NCBI GenBank assembly: GCA_030640495.1 | Contig: DAOWJH010000026.1 | Span: forward strand, 1-6,904 | Reading direction: 5' to 3' | DNA from: Dehalococcoidia bacterium | Lineage (GTDB): Bacteria; Chloroflexota; Dehalococcoidia; Dehalococcoidales; DAOWJH01 | Length of the DNA: 6,904 nt | Shown here: positions 1 to 6,692 of the stretch, one piece after another | Layout: each line of letters begins with the position of its first letter | Position numbering within the stretch: position 1 is the stretch's first letter | The notes under the pieces: model-generated | Databases searched by the model: none | Seen by the model: only the letters and a program-made list of their open reading frames with translations | Told to the model about the DNA's origin: nothing | Made by a program: the position numbers and the translations under genes

Positions 1-1224
1 CCCAGAAATACATACCATAAATTTTATAATGTCATTTGCAACCCCCTTCTGTGGTTCCTTCAACACTACATGTGGAGTTCATCCCGGACACCTAATATAG
101 ACCATGTAGTTTACGATGCCTGGGAAAATGGCTATGTCCCGGTGAATCAAGCCTTCGCTCAGGCGATTACTGATGAGGCAACCAGAAATGAAACACCACC
201 AATAGTAATGTTAAACGACTATCACCTCTATTTAGCCGGTGCTTATATTCGGAGACAGATACCAAACCTAGTAATCTATCACTTCATTCATATCCCTTGG
301 CCATCACCAAGCTACTGGCAACTATTGCCAGGTTTTATGCGACAGGCAATCCTTGAGAGTTTATGCGCCACCGATATTGTAGGCTTGCAAACCGGCAGAG
401 ATGTGCGTAGCTTTCTTCACTGCTGTGAATCATTTATTGACCAGGCTGAGATAGATTATAGGCAGCAGACCATTCGGATAAATGAGCATATTGTCCAGGT
501 TAAAGCCTACCCCATATCAATTGATGTCACCAGCCTTAAGAAGATGGTTTCCTCAGCCAGATTACAGGAGTATGAGGGGAAATTGCGCCCTCTTTGTGGG
601 GAGCAAACCATAGTCCGCGTGGATAGGGCTGAGCCTAGTAAAAATATCATTCGTGGTTTTAGAGCCTTTGATAGGCTGCTGGAACAATACCCCCAATTTC
701 AGGGAAAGGTCAAATTCATTGCCTTTCTAGTCCCCACTAGGACCCACCTGAGGCCGTATCAAAGGTATATGGAGGAGGTCACTCAACTTATAGAAGCTAT
801 AAATAAGAAGTATGCAACCGAAGAATGGCACCCCATCGATTTCTTTTATGAGAACAACTACATACAGGCTATAGCCGGCATGCGCCTCTATGATGTGCTT
901 TTGGTAAATGCTGTTATTGATGGGATGAACCTGGTAGCCAAGGAGGGACCCACAGTTAATAATCGTAATGGAGTCCTGATACTATCGGAAACAATTGGTG
1001 CCTGTGAGCAATTAGGACCAGATGCTTTGACTGTGGCACCAGCCGACTTAGAAGGGACGACTCAAGCCCTATATACTGCACTAACTATGCCCCCTGACGA
1101 GAGAAATAAGCGTGCCATTAGCTTGAAAAAGTCAATTGAAGAACATGATGTGACTAACTGGCTTTTACACGTACTAGAGGATACTGTTAACTTGGTTCAA
1201 GAACAGTCTGAGAAAGCCACTTGA
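1..1224 (+). CDS. otsA: Trehalose-6-phosphate synthase-like glycosyltransferase (GT20), 5' truncated by window edge
   Basis: The family transfers glucose from a nucleotide sugar (UDP-glucose in E. coli OtsA) to glucose-6-phosphate in the cytoplasm, giving trehalose-6-phosphate. The frame is open from base 1, giving 407 visible residues (numbered from the edge). An ATG at 70 is internal, because the codons before it encode the family motif YNVICNPLLWFLQHY (residues 9-23). Y9 and W18 align with acceptor-site Y76 and W85 of E. coli OtsA, so roughly 67 residues are missing. Other conserved sites are DYH (D73, E. coli D130), HIPWP (H97, E. coli H154), VDRxxxSK (R209 and K214, E. coli R262 and K267) and DGMNLVAKE (D307 to E315, E. 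coli D361 to E369). Oddities: about ten extra residues lie between the Y/W motif and DYH, the motif is HIPWP where OtsA has HIPFP, and the loop VPTRTHLRPYQ is one residue shorter than the E. coli R300 loop. The acceptor or product may therefore differ, for example another glucosyl-phosphate solute. The 3' end overlaps convergent otsB by 38 bp. The family is certain; trehalose specificity is likely but not proven. Confidence 0.88.
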   Translation, partial: PRNTYHKFYNVICNPLLWFLQHYMWSSSRTPNIDHVVYDAWENGYVPVNQAFAQAITDEATRNETPPIVMLNDYHLYLAGAYIRRQIPNLVIYHFIHIPWPSPSYWQLLPGFMRQAILESLCATDIVGLQTGRDVRSFLHCCESFIDQAEIDYRQQTIRINEHIVQVKAYPISIDVTSLKKMVSSARLQEYEGKLRPLCGEQTIVRVDRAEPSKNIIRGFRAFDRLLEQYPQFQGKVKFIAFLVPTRTHLRPYQRYMEEVTQLIEAINKKYATEEWHPIDFFYENNYIQAIAGMRLYDVLLVNAVIDGMNLVAKEGPTVNNRNGVLILSETIGACEQLGPDALTVAPADLEGTTQALYTALTMPPDERNKRAISLKKSIEEHDVTNWLLHVLEDTVNLVQEQSEKAT

Positions 1225-1996
1225 GAAAGCGCTCTACATCATTTACCCCCTCTAGGATAAAATCTGCTTCCTCCACTAACTTTTTCGGCATTTCCTGACT
1301 GGTGATGCCAATAGCAAAACCCTGAAAATCTAAATCATGGCAAGCGGCATGTATAGCCCTGAAGGCATCAACATCGGTAAGGTCGTCGCCTAGACAGATA
1401 CCACCTTGCAAATTATACTCCCGGATTAAGTCCAATATAGCCGTGCCCTTGTTTACCTCCACCGGTGGCAGAAGGTCAACTGCCATCCTCTCCTGTATAA
1501 TCCGTAACCTCTTGGCTTGGGAGGAATCCTCTATTGCCGCTAGGATACGCCTCTCCGCTAACTGATGGTCATGGCAAATACGATAGTGAATAGTAGCCGT
1601 TACCCCTTTATTCTCAATACTAATCCCTTCAATGGAAAGCAGCGGGGTTAATTCCTCAATTACCGTTTTAATTACCCCAAAATAATCTTGAACATCTTTG
1701 GAGAATTCGGAACGCCCCCCAGCCCAGCGCTCCAGACCATGATTGCCGATATAGACCATGCCCTCAATTTTTATCATATCCCTGACTTCCATAGCCGGCC
1801 TCCCTGAGATAGCCGCTACCAGAGCCAGATGATGGCAGAGATTGGAAAGATAATAGTGGCATAGTGGAGAAATCTTGGCTTGCTGGGGGGTGGGGGCAGT
1901 TTGACTTATAGTGCCATCAACATCAGTAATAAGCCCAAAAGGAAACCGACTGACGGCTTGTTTAATTAAATCTAAGTGATTAAAAACATACGACAC
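1187..1996 (-). CDS. otsB: Trehalose-6-phosphate phosphatase (HAD superfamily, OtsB)
   Basis: This cytoplasmic Mg-dependent phosphatase converts trehalose-6-phosphate to trehalose, the second step after the GT20 synthase. The protein has 269 residues, close to the 266 of E. coli OtsB. HAD motif I is DVDGT (D25 nucleophile, D27 acid/base), motif II is the serine in SGR (64-66), the lysine motif is VNKG (K183), and motif IV is GDDLTDVDAF (203-212, acidic metal ligands). GNHGLE (84-89) and ENKGVTATIHYR (128-139) are typical of the cap and substrate region of trehalose phosphatases. The start is GTG: an in-frame TAA lies two codons upstream (2000-2002), an AGGAA Shine-Dalgarno sits six bases before the GTG, and the next in-frame Met is residue 69. 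It is the last gene of a co-directional run after the ROK kinase and galU, 76 bp behind galU. Its last 12 codons and stop lie antisense to the end of otsA. If the GT20 enzyme makes another sugar phosphate, this enzyme would presumably act on that product. Confidence 0.93.
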   Translation of the reverse strand: MSYVFNHLDLIKQAVSRFPFGLITDVDGTISQTAPTPQQAKISPLCHYYLSNLCHHLALVAAISGRPAMEVRDMIKIEGMVYIGNHGLERWAGGRSEFSKDVQDYFGVIKTVIEELTPLLSIEGISIENKGVTATIHYRICHDHQLAERRILAAIEDSSQAKRLRIIQERMAVDLLPPVEVNKGTAILDLIREYNLQGGICLGDDLTDVDAFRAIHAACHDLDFQGFAIGITSQEMPKKLVEEADFILEGVNDVERFLKWLSQTVLEPS

Positions 1997-2002
1997 AATT
2001 TA

Positions 2003-2007
2003 TTCCT
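2003..2007 (-). promoter_or_regulatory. Ribosome binding site of otsB
   Basis: AGGAA on the minus strand lies six bases upstream of the GTG at 1996-1994. Together with the in-frame TAA at 2000-2002 it fixes GTG as the start codon, which an ATG-only gene caller would miss. Confidence 0.7.
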
Positions 2008-2015
2008 AGCTGAAT

Positions 2016-2053
2016 TTAACCGATGGCAACTCTTGCCTCAACTTACCGGTTAA
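2016..2053 (-). other. Nested inverted repeat in the galU-otsB intergenic gap
   Basis: On the minus strand, TTAACCG (2053-2047) pairs perfectly over 7 bp with CGGTTAA (2022-2016). Inside it, GGCAA (2037-2033) pairs with TTGCC (2029-2025) around a GAG triloop. The two arms are joined by an asymmetric internal loop of nine and two bases. The structure ends eight bases before the otsB Shine-Dalgarno. An alternative partner for the inner arm also exists (GCCT at 2056-2053 with AGGC at 2038-2035, extended by three more pairs after a mismatch), so two folds could compete. No T-run follows on either strand, so it is not a standard intrinsic terminator. It could be an RNA processing or stability hairpin, a translation-modulating leader for otsB, or an operator dyad. 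The inverted repeats are visible in the sequence; the function is inferred. Confidence 0.4.
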
Positions 2054-2072
2054 GGCTGCTCATTTATTAGAC

Positions 2073-2933
2073 TTAGAGGAATTGACGTAAATATTCCCTC
2101 AGCTCCTGCCCAATATCAGGATGCTTTAAGGCAACAGCTATTGTTGCTTCCAGCCAGCCCAGGGGGGTGCCAGTATCATAGCGCACTCCCTCAAACTCAT
2201 AAGCGTATATTGCTTGTTGCCTCAGCAGCAACTGCAAGGCATCTGTAAGCTGAATCTCCTGATTTTTACCCGGCGGAGTAACCTCAAGGACATCAAATAT
2301 CTGGGGCATGAGGATATACCTACCCACTACTCCTAGGTCAGACGGGGCTTGTGCCGGCTCTGGCTTCTCGGCAAGGCTCAGAACCTGGTATATACGACCT
2401 GAAATCCTCCTTGGCTCAATAATGCCATACTTTGTAGTGTCCTTACTACTGATGTGCTCAACGCCTATGATATTAGTTTTATATTGCTCATAAACCCTTA
2501 TCATCTGCTTCAAGACAGGCACCTTACCATCAATAATATCGTCGGGGAGTAAGACTGCAAAAGGCTCTTCACCAACAATGCTTTTTGCCGTTAGGACAGC
2601 ATGACCAAGCCCCAATTGTTCCTTTTGCCTGATGTAACAAATATCAACCAGATTAGACAGCTCACGTATCTCCTGTAGCAGCTTGATTTCCCCCTTTTGC
2701 TCTAGAACATCTTCTAACTCAAAGGAGCGGTCAAAGTAGTCCTCAATAGCTCGCTTACCCAGAGCTGTTACTATAATAATCTGCTCAATACCTGAATTGA
2801 TTGCCTCTTCTACGGAATACTGGATTAGTGGTTTGTTTACCAATGGTAGCATCTCTTTTGGCTGAGCCTTGGTAATAGGTAAGAACCTCGTTCCCCAACC
2901 AGCCGCAGTAATAACCGCTTTACGAACTTTCAT
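2073..2933 (-). CDS. galU: UTP-glucose-1-phosphate uridylyltransferase (GalU/GtaB type)
   Basis: It makes UDP-glucose and pyrophosphate from UTP and glucose-1-phosphate in the cytoplasm, supplying glycosyl donor for trehalose synthesis and for cell-surface glycans. The 286 residues match the bacterial GalU/GtaB length (about 290-300). The nucleotide-binding signature GWGTRFLP is at 12-19 (most relatives have L rather than W at position 13), followed by KAQPKEMLP (22-30). Further family motifs are RQKEQLGLGHAV (102-112 region), LLPDD (128-132, with the metal- and sugar-binding acidic pair), GVVGRYIL (201-208), EIQLTDAL (226-233) and YDTGTPLGWL (252-261). The ATG at 2933 is preceded by AGGAG six bases away and by an in-frame TAG a few codons upstream. 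Only 21 bp separate it from the stop of the upstream ROK kinase, and its ribosome site lies in that gap, which suggests co-transcription. It could in principle serve another sugar nucleotide, but the motifs are those of the glucose enzyme. Confidence 0.95.
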   Translation of the reverse strand: MKVRKAVITAAGWGTRFLPITKAQPKEMLPLVNKPLIQYSVEEAINSGIEQIIIVTALGKRAIEDYFDRSFELEDVLEQKGEIKLLQEIRELSNLVDICYIRQKEQLGLGHAVLTAKSIVGEEPFAVLLPDDIIDGKVPVLKQMIRVYEQYKTNIIGVEHISSKDTTKYGIIEPRRISGRIYQVLSLAEKPEPAQAPSDLGVVGRYILMPQIFDVLEVTPPGKNQEIQLTDALQLLLRQQAIYAYEFEGVRYDTGTPLGWLEATIAVALKHPDIGQELREYLRQFL

Positions 2934-2939
2934 TCTGTT

Positions 2940-2944
2940 CTCCT
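2940..2944 (-). promoter_or_regulatory. Ribosome binding site of galU
   Basis: AGGAG on the minus strand, six bases upstream of the galU ATG, lies within the 21-bp gap after the ROK kinase stop codon. This short spacing leaves no room for a separate promoter outside the kinase coding sequence. Confidence 0.7.
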
Positions 2945-2954
2945 AGTCCAAGCC

Positions 2955-3941
2955 TTATTGGAAAGCAAAGGCAGCAGCACCAAGCACCCCGCCATCATCA
3001 CCAAGTTGGGCAGGAACTATACGCACTGCCTGAGCTGATATTTGGAAGGCTCTTTCCTTTACTACCTGTCTAGCCGGGTTAAGCAGAAGGTCTCCCATCT
3101 TTGACATCCCACCACCAATAATAATCATCTCTGGGTTAAAGATATTAACCAGGTTTACCAGACCTACGCCTAGATAGGTTGCTGTCTTCAAAATAACCTC
3201 CAGGGCTAGAGAGTCCCCCCTCTCAGCCGCCTTTGATACCTTTTCGGCAGTGATATTTTCTATCTTACCCTCTACCATCTCAGTAAGAGAAGACTCCTCC
3301 CCCTGTCTGATGCGCCTTATTGCTTCTTTAGCCACTGCGGTGCCGGAGGCTAGCATTTCCCAGCAGCCGATGTTACCGCAGTTGCACCTTGGCCCATTAG
3401 TATCAATGGTCATGTGCCCTATCTCCCCAGCACTACCCTGTGAGCCTGAATATAACTCGCCATTAATAATAATGCCACCACCAATACCGGTGCTTACTGT
3501 GAGGTAAATAAGATTATTTACTCCCTTCCCAGCACCGAAGCAGTGCTCGCCTAGGGCAGCCGCATTGGCATCATTAATTAGGAAGGTTTTAACCCCATAT
3601 TTCTCTTCTATGATGTCTCTTAGTGGGACATCATGCCAGCCGGGAAGGTTTGGAGATGAGGTTATTAACCCCTCCTCCAAATTTATGGCTCCAGCGGCAG
3701 CAATGCTTATGCTATCTAGTTGAGATGAGCCTATATTTCTTAGACTAAGCAGGTGGTCTACCGCAGAAAATATCTTGTTAATTACCGGCTGTACTCCCTC
3801 ATCAGCTAGGGTGAGATGGTATTCCCTGGCTATTACCTGCCCTTCATTGGAAATAATAGCGGCAATTATCTTGGTACCACCCAGGTCTATGGCTAAAACC
3901 GGTAGCCTGTGCTTTTTAGTCTCTTGCATCCTGAATATCAT
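2955..3941 (-). CDS. glk: ROK-family sugar kinase, probable glucokinase
   Basis: It likely phosphorylates glucose with ATP to glucose-6-phosphate, which feeds both glycolysis and the acceptor side of trehalose-6-phosphate synthesis. The protein has 328 residues, typical of ROK glucokinases (about 310-330). The N-terminal phosphate-binding motif is DLGGTK (19-24). The sugar-binding and catalytic segment is NDANAAALGE (123-132, with D124 as expected base), followed by the glycine-rich TGIGGGIIING (151-161). EIGH (173-176) and CNCGNIGCWE (186-195) supply the ROK zinc ligands H176, C186, C188 and C193. IIIGGGMS (273-280) is the adenosine-side motif. No N-terminal helix-turn-helix is present, so this is an enzyme rather than a ROK repressor such as NagC or XylR. 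The start at 3941 has GGGG four bases upstream and an in-frame TGA shortly before; a second Met at 3929 lacks a ribosome site. It is the first gene of the run kinase-galU-otsB. N-acetylmannosamine or fructose kinase activity cannot be excluded, but SPNLPGWHDVPL (96-107) fits glucokinases. Confidence 0.9.
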   Translation of the reverse strand: MIFRMQETKKHRLPVLAIDLGGTKIIAAIISNEGQVIAREYHLTLADEGVQPVINKIFSAVDHLLSLRNIGSSQLDSISIAAAGAINLEEGLITSSPNLPGWHDVPLRDIIEEKYGVKTFLINDANAAALGEHCFGAGKGVNNLIYLTVSTGIGGGIIINGELYSGSQGSAGEIGHMTIDTNGPRCNCGNIGCWEMLASGTAVAKEAIRRIRQGEESSLTEMVEGKIENITAEKVSKAAERGDSLALEVILKTATYLGVGLVNLVNIFNPEMIIIGGGMSKMGDLLLNPARQVVKERAFQISAQAVRIVPAQLGDDGGVLGAAAFAFQ

Positions 3942-4006
3942 TCTACCCCATCTCAGTCAACTTGTGAAGTTTAGGACTGTTTTATCAACCTATCCCTACC
4001 TACTCA

Positions 4007-4036
4007 TTGACAGCTAGTAGGGCTAACGCCTAAAAT
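4007..4036 (+). promoter_or_regulatory. Sigma-70-type promoter for alaS
   Basis: A perfect TTGACA (-35, 4007-4012) and TAAAAT (-10, 4031-4036, one mismatch to TATAAT) are separated by 18 bp. Transcription would begin near 4043, leaving a leader of about 31 bases, too short for a T-box or other riboswitch. The promoter sits in the 132-bp divergent gap (3942-4073) between the ROK kinase and alaS. On the minus strand of the same gap I see no comparably good promoter for the kinase operon. An imperfect dyad (TAGG 4018-4021, CCTA 4029-4032) overlaps the spacer and the start of the -10. Confidence 0.65.
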
Positions 4037-4060
4037 CATATGTAATTGCTTATTGGCAGA

Positions 4061-4067
4061 GGGGGAG
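4061..4067 (+). promoter_or_regulatory. Ribosome binding site of alaS
   Basis: GGGGGAG ends six bases before the GTG at 4074. The codon directly before that GTG is an in-frame TAA (4071-4073), so no earlier start is possible, and the next in-frame Met is residue 42, inside the conserved catalytic domain. The GTG start is therefore well supported. Confidence 0.75.
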
Positions 4068-4073
4068 TAATAA

Positions 4074-6692
4074 GTGACTAGTGATGAAATTCGGGCAGTC
4101 TTTCTGAGTTTTTTTGAGGGAAAGGGGCATGACATCGTTCCTAGCGCCTCGTTGATACCTCGGGGTGACCCGACTTTACTGCTTACCAGCGCTGGCATGG
4201 TGCAGTTCAAGCCCTACTACCTGGGCGAGGTGTCGCCGCCTAATCCTCGTTTGGTATCATGCCAAAAGTGCTTTCGCACTACTGATATTGAAGTGGTAGG
4301 TGACCATAGCCATCTTACCTTTTTTGAGATGCTGGGCAACTTTAGTATTGGCGACTACTTTAAGCAGGAGACAATTAACTGGGCGTGGGAATTCGTTACC
4401 CAGCACTTGAGACTGCCAGCAGAGCGTCTGTGGATAACCATCTTTCTTGATGATGATGAGTCTTTCCACTATTGGCGAAAGCTGGGCATTCCTGGCGAGA
4501 AAATATGGAGGTTTGGCGAGGAGGATAACTTCTGGGGACCAGCCGGCGATTCCGGACCTTGTGGTCCTTGTAGTGAAATCCACTATGACTTTGGCGAGGA
4601 ATTTGGCTGTGGCAAACCTTCTTGCGGCCCTAATTGCAGCTGCGGTCGTTTTTCTGAGATTTGGAATTTGGTATTTACCCAGTATGACCAGAATAAACAA
4701 GGACAGCGTATCCTATTACCCAAACCTAATATTGATACTGGCCTGGGTTTAGAGAGAACTGCTGCCATAATGCAGGGCAAAACCTCTATTTATGAAACTG
4801 ACCTCTTTATTCCTCTACTGGAACGAATAGCCGGGCTAACCGGGAAGAAGTATGGCTCTGGTGATGATGCCGACAGGGCTATGCGGGTGGTAGTTGAGCA
4901 TTCACGTGGAATTACCTTCCTCATCGGTGATGGAGTGATTCCGGCTAATGAAGGTCGGGGTTATGTATTGCGCCGACTGTTGCGCCGCGCTGTACTCTTT
5001 GGTCGGAGGTTGGGACTGGCTCGACCATTCCTTGCTGAAACGGCTAGGCTCACTATTGAACAGATGAGGCATGTTTATCCAGAAATAGAGCAAAGACAGG
5101 ACTTCATCCTGCAGGTAATTAGGAATGAGGAACAGAGATTCGGTGAGACACTGACTACCGGGCTGGAACGTATTGAGAATATTATGGCTGAGCGGGAAAC
5201 CAGCCGGGCAGGGGAAATTTCGGGCATGGATGCCTTCCAATTATATGATACCTATGGCCTTCCTGTAGAGCTAACCAGAGAGATTGCTGTCGGCCGTGGT
5301 CTTTCAGTGAATTTGGAAGGCTTTGAAAGGGAGATGGAGAAACAGCGGGAGAGAGCCCGCGCCGCCCAAAAATTTGCTGGAGCTCTAGAGGGAGCAATCG
5401 GATTAGATGCCCAACTTGACGTTCAGGAAACACCCTTTGTTGGCTATGATAGCCTTGAGCATAAGTCAATCATCATTGACCTCTTGGTTGGCAATGAGTC
5501 CGTCCAGACAGTGCAGGAGGGGCAAGAGGCAAACCTGATTTTAGACACCACTCCCTTTTATGGGGAGATGGGTGGCCAAGTAGGTGATACCGGTGAAATC
5601 CGTAGCCCATCAGGGCGTTTCTCTGTTACCAATACCTTCCGAATTCCGCCAGATATTGTCGTCCATCAGGGCTGTATTGCTGAGGGTAGCTTGGCTGTGG
5701 GGGATGAGGTTGAGGCTGAGGTGGATAGAGACCGGCGACTTGACATTGCCCGTAATCATACCGCTACCCATCTACTCCACTTAGCCCTTCGTCAAGTATT
5801 AGGTGAGCATGTTCAGCAGAGAGGGTCGCTGGTAGCCCCTGAACGATTCAGGTTCGACTTCTCTCACCTAACGGCGATGATGCCAGAAGAAATACAGGAA
5901 GTAAACCATATTGTCAATGAGAAAATTCGCCAGAACCTGAAGGTATATAGTGAGGAAACCCCGTATAAACAGGCTATAGATGAAGGGGCTATAGCCCTGT
6001 TTGATGAAAAGTATGGTGATATAGTTCGGGTATTAAAAATTGGCGAGCCAGCAATTAGCTTTGAACTGTGTGGTGGCACTCATGTGGCATCAACCGGAGA
6101 GATAGGCTTCTTCCACATCATTAGCGAAAGTAGCATCGGTGCTGGGTTGCGCCGTATTGAAGCCATTACTGGCAGAGGAGCTGAGGAGTTTATTGAGCGG
6201 CGGCTTTCTGCTTTAACTGAGATGGCTAGTAGATTAGCCACTGAAGTGGAGAATGCTTCGGATAAGGTAGATGTCCTTATTGCTGAACGAGACCAAGAGC
6301 ATAAGCGAATTCAGGCCCTAGAGAGCGAGCTAGCTAGGATTAGGGCTGAGTCCCTGCTAACTCAGGCGGAGGTAGTTAACGGAGTAACAGTATTGGCAGC
6401 TAGGGTGCCGCCGTCTCGGCTGGAGGCTCTGCGAGAAATGGGTGACCTGCTCAGGGAACAGCTAAAAAGTGGAGTGATAGTTCTGGGCACAGTCTATGAA
6501 GATAAACCTCTCTTTCTAGCCGCAGTAACCCCGGATTTGATAGCCAGAGGTTATGATGCCGGGAAAATAGTAAAACAGGTAGCTAAAGTGACCGGAGGCA
6601 GTGGTGGCGGCAAAGCCAGGTTAGCTCAAGCCGGTGGTAAGGATAAAGATAAATTGGACGAAGCCCTTCAGTTAGTGAAAAACCTGATTTGA
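4074..6692 (+). CDS. alaS: Alanyl-tRNA synthetase
   Basis: This class II synthetase charges tRNA-Ala with alanine and clears mischarged Ser or Gly in the cytoplasm. The 872 residues match the bacterial norm (E. coli about 875). The catalytic core begins at the N-terminus with DPTLLLTSAGMVQFK (32-46). Motif 2 runs CFRTTDIEVVGDHSHL, then TFFEMLGNFS (66-91); it is about five residues shorter than in E. coli before TFFEML. Motif 3 is DTGLGLERTAA (221-231). N292 (in PANEGRGYVLR) and D392 (in LYDTYG) match E. coli N303 and D400, which read the G3:U70 pair. The editing domain has HTATH (H562, H566) and CGGTH (C666, H670) as zinc ligands. A charged, probably coiled-coil linker (about 720-765) leads to the DHHA1/C-Ala domain with GGSGGGKARLAQAGG (841-855). 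An unusual cluster C179, C184, C188, C190 lies in the catalytic domain before EIWNLVF. The start is GTG, fixed by an adjacent upstream stop. It has its own promoter and looks complete and functional. Confidence 0.98.
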   Translation: MTSDEIRAVFLSFFEGKGHDIVPSASLIPRGDPTLLLTSAGMVQFKPYYLGEVSPPNPRLVSCQKCFRTTDIEVVGDHSHLTFFEMLGNFSIGDYFKQETINWAWEFVTQHLRLPAERLWITIFLDDDESFHYWRKLGIPGEKIWRFGEEDNFWGPAGDSGPCGPCSEIHYDFGEEFGCGKPSCGPNCSCGRFSEIWNLVFTQYDQNKQGQRILLPKPNIDTGLGLERTAAIMQGKTSIYETDLFIPLLERIAGLTGKKYGSGDDADRAMRVVVEHSRGITFLIGDGVIPANEGRGYVLRRLLRRAVLFGRRLGLARPFLAETARLTIEQMRHVYPEIEQRQDFILQVIRNEEQRFGETLTTGLERIENIMAERETSRAGEISGMDAFQLYDTYGLPVELTREIAVGRGLSVNLEGFEREMEKQRERARAAQKFAGALEGAIGLDAQLDVQETPFVGYDSLEHKSIIIDLLVGNESVQTVQEGQEANLILDTTPFYGEMGGQVGDTGEIRSPSGRFSVTNTFRIPPDIVVHQGCIAEGSLAVGDEVEAEVDRDRRLDIARNHTATHLLHLALRQVLGEHVQQRGSLVAPERFRFDFSHLTAMMPEEIQEVNHIVNEKIRQNLKVYSEETPYKQAIDEGAIALFDEKYGDIVRVLKIGEPAISFELCGGTHVASTGEIGFFHIISESSIGAGLRRIEAITGRGAEEFIERRLSALTEMASRLATEVENASDKVDVLIAERDQEHKRIQALESELARIRAESLLTQAEVVNGVTVLAARVPPSRLEALREMGDLLREQLKSGVIVLGTVYEDKPLFLAAVTPDLIARGYDAGKIVKQVAKVTGGSGGGKARLAQAGGKDKDKLDEALQLVKNLI

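Noticed and set aside
70..72. ATG at 70 as the start of the GT20 gene
   Set aside because: The frame is open back to base 1 and encodes the conserved YNVICNPLLWFLQHY motif, so the ATG is an internal Met and the gene continues outside the window.
1223..1234. Short dyad around AGCGCT just past the otsA stop as a terminator
   Set aside because: The palindrome is six bases with only a weak extension, has no T-run on either strand, and lies inside the otsB coding sequence.
3250..3507. Plus-strand open frames across the ROK kinase and galU (also 2308-2493 and 3775-4017)
   Set aside because: They are antisense to clearly functional enzymes and have no recognisable protein features.
3927..3929. Second Met of the ROK kinase as the true start
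   Set aside because: No Shine-Dalgarno precedes it, while the ATG at 3941 has a purine-rich GGGG just upstream.
3942..4006. Minus-strand promoter for the kinase-galU-otsB run
   Set aside because: TTGATA and TTGACT occur on the minus strand, but neither has a good -10 box at 16-18 bp, and the TAGAAT after TTGACT is only 9 bp away. A promoter must exist, but I cannot place it.
4037..4073. T-box or other riboswitch ahead of alaS
   Set aside because: The leader after the predicted start site is only about 31 bases, too short for such elements.
4447..4752. Open frames inside alaS on both strands (also 4257-4700 and 4902-5240 on the minus strand)
   Set aside because: They lie wholly within the well-conserved alaS sequence, show no domain motifs and have no ribosome sites; they are by-products of its codon use.
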